From a virus: DNA of 29,753 nucleotides. The notes beneath the pieces were generated by a model. It searched no databases. It was not told the origin of the DNA and saw only the letters and a program-made list of their open reading frames with translations. Position 1 is the first letter of the stretch, and every line of letters starts with the position of its first letter. The DNA is taken from positions 1-29,753 of the IMG/VR virus record IMGVR_UViG_3300042518_001188; one strand, written 5' to 3'. This document shows, piece after piece, positions 26,565 through 29,753 of the stretch. The position numbers were made by a program, and so were the translations under genes.

Positions 26565-26953
26565 GGACGGTCAAACAGATTGTCCCAGCCGTTCCGGGCA
26601 CGCTTGTTGTTTTCTACAACCATTGCTGGCAAACGACCAGTGTTGAAGAAGTGGCGTTCTGGGGTTTGCAAAGAGACGACACCGACAACTGTGACTATGT
26701 GGTCCCGATGGTCATCAACGAAATGGGCGGATTTTTTACTGAACTTGATCTGCCAGAACGCGAGTTTCCAGAGGGCGACCCCAGGCACGATGACTACTCT
26801 CGAGTTATCGCTTACGAAATACCCGGATGGGGGCGCATTCAGCTTGATACAGGTACAAACGATGTTGATGGACCGACTTTTGGCGGAAGGTATCTAAATC
26901 AAGCCAAGGGCTACGTTCCCACTTTAGGCGCCCCGGCAAAGGAGGCCGCATGA
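26561..26953 (+). CDS. Hypothetical protein, less G+C-rich than neighbours
   Basis: A 130-residue protein from GTG 26561. Notable parts are VEEVAFWGLQRDDTDNCDYV, FFTELDLPEREF and a C-terminal YLNQAKGYVPTLG. It is acidic and aromatic-rich. No known domain. Codon choice has more A/T in third positions than flanking genes, which suggests a later arrival. It overlaps both neighbours by 4 nt. Confidence 0.5.
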   Translation: MRTVKQIVPAVPGTLVVFYNHCWQTTSVEEVAFWGLQRDDTDNCDYVVPMVINEMGGFFTELDLPEREFPEGDPRHDDYSRVIAYEIPGWGRIQLDTGTNDVDGPTFGGRYLNQAKGYVPTLGAPAKEAA

Positions 26954-27135
26954 TCGCCTCCCAACCCACCATCGACAGCGCCATCCTGCGTCTCGCCAAA
27001 GAACGCAACGAGGCGCGGGAGCTCGTCAAGCGGATGGCCTACGCGCCGGCCGACGACACGAGCCAGGAGCGGCATGAGGCGCATTGTGCTGCGCTTCGCG
27101 CGGTTCGGATGTGGAAGGAGGGCGGCCATGAGTGA
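26950..27135 (+). CDS. Small hypothetical helical protein
   Basis: A 61-residue protein with a helical core (SAILRLAKERNEARELVKRM) and a second helix (ERHEAHCAALRAVRMWKEGG). It overlaps the previous gene by 4 nt and the next by 8 nt. No family recognised. Its place between exonuclease and methyltransferase suggests only that it is an early gene. Confidence 0.5.
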   Translation: MIASQPTIDSAILRLAKERNEARELVKRMAYAPADDTSQERHEAHCAALRAVRMWKEGGHE

Positions 27136-27334
27136 GTGGACACCCGCCGACAAGGAACTCCCGGGCAACCCGCGCTGCGTGCTGGCGACGGATGGCGAGT
27201 GCGTTTTCATCGCTTGTTATTCCGAGAACGGAACGATGGATCTGTTGCAGGGCTGGAATGACGCGCACAGCGACACGGGCATCGACAGCGTTATCACGCA
27301 TTGGATGGAACTGCCGGAGGTGCCGATTGTCTAA
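27128..27334 (+). CDS. DUF551-like small protein
   Basis: A 68-residue protein with the pattern WTPADKELPGNPRCVLATDG at its start and SVITHWMELPEVPIV at its end. This matches the layout of DUF551 proteins that are common in phages: a Trp-x-Pro start, a VLA strand, and HWMxLPxxP near the C-terminus. The biochemical role of that family is not known. It overlaps the methyltransferase start by 8 nt. Confidence 0.65.
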   Translation: MSEWTPADKELPGNPRCVLATDGECVFIACYSENGTMDLLQGWNDAHSDTGIDSVITHWMELPEVPIV

Positions 27335-28844
27335 AGCAATTAAGATTGCTGACCTGTTCTGTGGCGCGGGCGGCACATCCACTGGAGCGTGCGAGGCCGT
27401 GGAGGCATTGGGCTATCGCCCGATGCTCACGGCCATCAACCATTGGCCCGTCGCCGTGGAGACGCACACGCGCAACCATCCCGAGGCGCGGCACTTTTGC
27501 GCGTCACTCGATGCGCTGAACCCGCGCGACCTGTTTGCCCCCGGTGAGCTTGATTTGCTGTGGGCTTCGCCGGAATGCACACATCACTCGGTTGCTCGAG
27601 GTGGCAAGCCGATCAATGAGCAAAGCCGCGCGACTGCGTGGTGTGTGATTCGCTGGGCCGATGCGCTTATGCCACCGACAATCCTTGTGGAGAATGTGCC
27701 CGAGTTTTTGGGCTGGGGAGGATTAACCGTGGAGGGTCGTCCAATGAAGTCCAAAAAAGGCGCAACGTTCGCCGCGTGGGTTGGCGCGCTGGAAAGTCTG
27801 GGCTACCGCGTCGAATGGAAGATCCTGTGCGCGGCCAACTACGGCGACCCCACCACACGCCGCCGGTTGTTTGTTCAAGCGGTGCGCGGCAGGCGCAAGA
27901 TTGTCTGGCCCGATCCGACGCACGCGGCGGCGGGCGAGGGTGATTTGTTAGGCGGGCGTAAGCCTTGGGTGGCAGCCAAGCAGATTATTGACTGGGACAT
28001 TCCGGGGGAATCTATCTACGAGCGCAAGCGCCCGTTAAAGCCTAAGACGATGGCGCGCATCATGGACGGGCTAGAACGCTTTGGCCTGCGACCGTTCATT
28101 CAGACAATGGAACACGGCGGATCAGTGCGAGACGCCGACCGACCATTGCCGACGATCACCACGGCCAAAGGCGGAGCCTTCGGGCTGACTGAGCCGTATC
28201 TAATCCACGTCGCTCATCACGGCAAACGTAAGGCGCGCAGCTTGGAACAGCCGCTTCCGACTGTTGCCGGCAAGGGCGGAACGATTGCACTGGCGCATCC
28301 GTATTTGATCGAAATGCGCGGCACGTCCGAGGCGCAATGCCGCGCGTCGGCCCGCAGCATTAGCGATCCGCTAGGCACCGTGACCGCTGGCGGCGTGCAT
28401 CACGGTCTTGTGGAGCCCTGTCTGCTCCCGCAGCAGTCCTGCGGCGCTCTGCGGCCCGTGAGCGAGCCCGCCCCGACTGTCAGCACTGCCGGAGCCATTG
28501 CGCTCATCGAGCCATTTCTGGTCGAATACTACGGCAACGGACGGGCGCAAAGCGTCAATGAGCCGCTTGGCACGGCAACCACCCGGGACCGTTTCGGGTT
28601 GGCGCGGCCCGAGGTCGTCGTTGACGGCAACCGATACCTGCTCGACATCCGCTTTCGGATGCTCCAGGCGCACGAGCTTGCCGCCGCCCAAGGGTTTCCG
28701 CGCGACTACCAATTCAGCGGCACGAAGACGCAAGCCATCAAGCAAATCGGCAACGCGGTGCCGCGACATCTCGCCCGGGCGCTTGTGCTGGCAGCGATGA
28801 GCCAGAGCAACCAGATCTCGGAGTTTTTAGGGGAGGCCGCATGA
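27327..28844 (+). CDS. DNA (cytosine-5-)-methyltransferase with repeated middle region
   Basis: A 505-residue C5 methyltransferase. Motif I ADLFCGAGGTSTG (residues 8-20) binds AdoMet. Motif IV reads WASPECTHHS, giving catalytic Cys84 but SPEC instead of the usual PPC. Motif VI is LVENVPEF (Glu122), motif VIII TTRRRLF (about 177-182), and motifs IX-X ELAAAQGFP to QIGNAVP near the C-terminus. Residues about 268-434, where target recognition lies, hold five related units of about 33-40 residues (PLPTIT...EPYLI). The best start is TTG 27327, overlapping the previous stop by 8 nt. It could protect phage DNA from host restriction. No partner nuclease is seen. Confidence 0.9.
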   Translation: MSKAIKIADLFCGAGGTSTGACEAVEALGYRPMLTAINHWPVAVETHTRNHPEARHFCASLDALNPRDLFAPGELDLLWASPECTHHSVARGGKPINEQSRATAWCVIRWADALMPPTILVENVPEFLGWGGLTVEGRPMKSKKGATFAAWVGALESLGYRVEWKILCAANYGDPTTRRRLFVQAVRGRRKIVWPDPTHAAAGEGDLLGGRKPWVAAKQIIDWDIPGESIYERKRPLKPKTMARIMDGLERFGLRPFIQTMEHGGSVRDADRPLPTITTAKGGAFGLTEPYLIHVAHHGKRKARSLEQPLPTVAGKGGTIALAHPYLIEMRGTSEAQCRASARSISDPLGTVTAGGVHHGLVEPCLLPQQSCGALRPVSEPAPTVSTAGAIALIEPFLVEYYGNGRAQSVNEPLGTATTRDRFGLARPEVVVDGNRYLLDIRFRMLQAHELAAAQGFPRDYQFSGTKTQAIKQIGNAVPRHLARALVLAAMSQSNQISEFLGEAA

Positions 28845-29737
28845 CCGACAGCAAATTCCTCGCCTGGTGCCGCAACCCGAACAAGCGCAAGCGGCAGGCA
28901 TCCAGCTTGCACGGGCAGATTTATGCCTGGGCGTGTATGCTGCGCGATGACGGGATCGGCCATGCCCGCGCTTATCACATCATCCGGCGGATGGTGGATG
29001 CGGTGCGCGAGGACAACGGCGGGCGGTTCACGCCGGACCGCGAGATCCTGTCGGCCATCCAATACGCCTATGAGGTGACGCCGAGCACGGGCACAGCGAG
29101 GGTGAGGCCTTGGCCGGTGCCGAATAAGACCCTGCAAGCGGAGTGCCGCCGGCTGTCGAAGCGGCGGGAGTGGTCGCTGGAGAAGCTGCGGGAGGCGTCG
29201 GCACTGGATGCTGCGGAGATGGAGAAGACCGCGCCTGAGTGGTTCCTTGGCTCATTGCTGGGCGGCAGCGAGGTGCTTGCTTGCGTGGGGCTTGGGGTGG
29301 CGAAGTTCGAGACGGCGGCGATGTCGGCTTTTGCCGGGCAGTTGCGGATGTGGGAGTTCGTCGTGCCGAACGCGATGTCGGCCCTCGAGGGCAAGCGCAA
29401 GAGCGACGGGGAACTGTCGGCGCACACCCTGGACAACACGGGGCCGCGTCAGAACATCGTGGTGGAGTTTGATGACGGGGCAACCTTGGACGAGCAGGCT
29501 GCGCGGCATATCTGGCTCTCCGAGTTCCGCGATCTGCGGATGGTGGTCTTCAGCGGCAGCAAGTCGCTGCATGGCTGGTATCGGGCGACCGATGAGGCCA
29601 GTGACCGGAAATTTATGGAGGAGGCCGTCCGCCTGGGCGGCGACCCGAAGACATGGCTCAAGTCGCAGTTCGTGCGGATGCCGAACGGGCAGCGGGAGAA
29701 CGGGACAATTCAACGAGTGGAGTTTTTCGATGCGTAA
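28841..29737 (+). CDS. Archaeo-eukaryotic-type primase (AEP superfamily)
   Basis: A 298-residue protein whose C-terminal half carries primase-like motifs: QNIVVEFDD (acidic EFD/FDD near residues 209-212, a candidate metal site), then VVFSGSKSLHGWY (238-247), a sGgkSLH motif of AEP primases, and SQFVRMPNGQREN. The N-terminal part (residues 1-75, basic and helical) may be a DNA-binding or regulatory domain. It would prime phage replication, or act as a primase-polymerase. It overlaps the methyltransferase stop (ATGA). The C-terminus is complete (TAA 29735-29737). A helicase is expected downstream but lies outside the window. Confidence 0.7.
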   Translation: MTDSKFLAWCRNPNKRKRQASSLHGQIYAWACMLRDDGIGHARAYHIIRRMVDAVREDNGGRFTPDREILSAIQYAYEVTPSTGTARVRPWPVPNKTLQAECRRLSKRREWSLEKLREASALDAAEMEKTAPEWFLGSLLGGSEVLACVGLGVAKFETAAMSAFAGQLRMWEFVVPNAMSALEGKRKSDGELSAHTLDNTGPRQNIVVEFDDGATLDEQAARHIWLSEFRDLRMVVFSGSKSLHGWYRATDEASDRKFMEEAVRLGGDPKTWLKSQFVRMPNGQRENGTIQRVEFFDA

Positions 29738-29753
29738 TGTTCACAAAGCACAA
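29737..29753 (+). CDS. Start of next gene (5' end only)
   Basis: ATG at 29737 overlaps the primase stop (TAATG), the same coupling seen at other junctions here. Only the first codons (MFTKH) are inside the window, so nothing can be said about function. Confidence 0.4.

Noticed and set aside
1-29753. CRISPR array, insertion sequence or transposase
   Set aside because: No regularly spaced direct repeats and no transposase-like protein were seen. The short repeats found are att sites, operators or hairpins.

Overview
The window is a contiguous piece of a temperate tailed phage (Caudoviricetes, siphovirus-like) with a G+C-rich genome. A lambda/HK97-type head module, a tape-measure gene, a lysis cassette with a lipobox-bearing lipoprotein, an integrase with a tRNA-derived attachment site, and an early DNA-metabolism module are all present. 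The lipoprotein implies a host with an outer membrane. A Verrucomicrobiota or other PVC-group host would fit the general look of the genes, but nothing in the sequence proves it.

Layout. Positions 1-18954 (+) hold the late genes: terminase large subunit (5' end outside the window), gpW-like joiner, portal, prohead protease with a nested scaffold, major capsid protein, a strong terminator, a two-domain glycosyltransferase, head-tail connector genes, tail tube, tail chaperone, tape measure, baseplate/fibre genes, then a holin-like protein, a small lipoprotein and an N-acetylmuramoyl-L-alanine amidase. Positions 18955-19251 hold a degenerate tRNA-like element and several inverted repeats. Positions 19252-21788 (-) are one tightly packed operon: integrase, metallophosphoesterase, winged-helix protein, small HExxH metallopeptidase and a 50-residue membrane protein, ending at a hairpin terminator. 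Positions 21771-22049 are attP: a 58-bp 3' half of tRNA-Ser(CGA) flanked by repeated GGCAGTT / TGCCAA sites. Positions 22093-29753 (+) are early genes: four ribbon-helix-helix proteins with palindromic operator-like sites, an excisionase-like HTH protein, a run of tiny overlapping genes, a PD-(D/E)XK resolvase, a probable ssDNA-binding protein, a RecB-like exonuclease, a cytosine-5 DNA methyltransferase with a repeated middle region, and an archaeo-eukaryotic-type primase.

Phage genes lie on both sides of the attachment core and only half a tRNA is present. The sequence therefore looks like the free or circularly permuted phage genome rather than an integrated prophage. The early module probably continues off the right end and, around the circle, back to terminase.

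The most unusual signals are: (1) TTGACA placed 13-16 nt before the start codon of several genes, including an in-frame internal ATG that would release the capsid scaffold; (2) an accessory operon behind the integrase; (3) the ribbon-helix-helix quartet with GTC(T/A)GAC palindromes; (4) the two-domain glycosyltransferase inside the head module; (5) a signal-peptide-bearing fibre-like protein among the tail genes; (6) the tRNA-like element after the endolysin.
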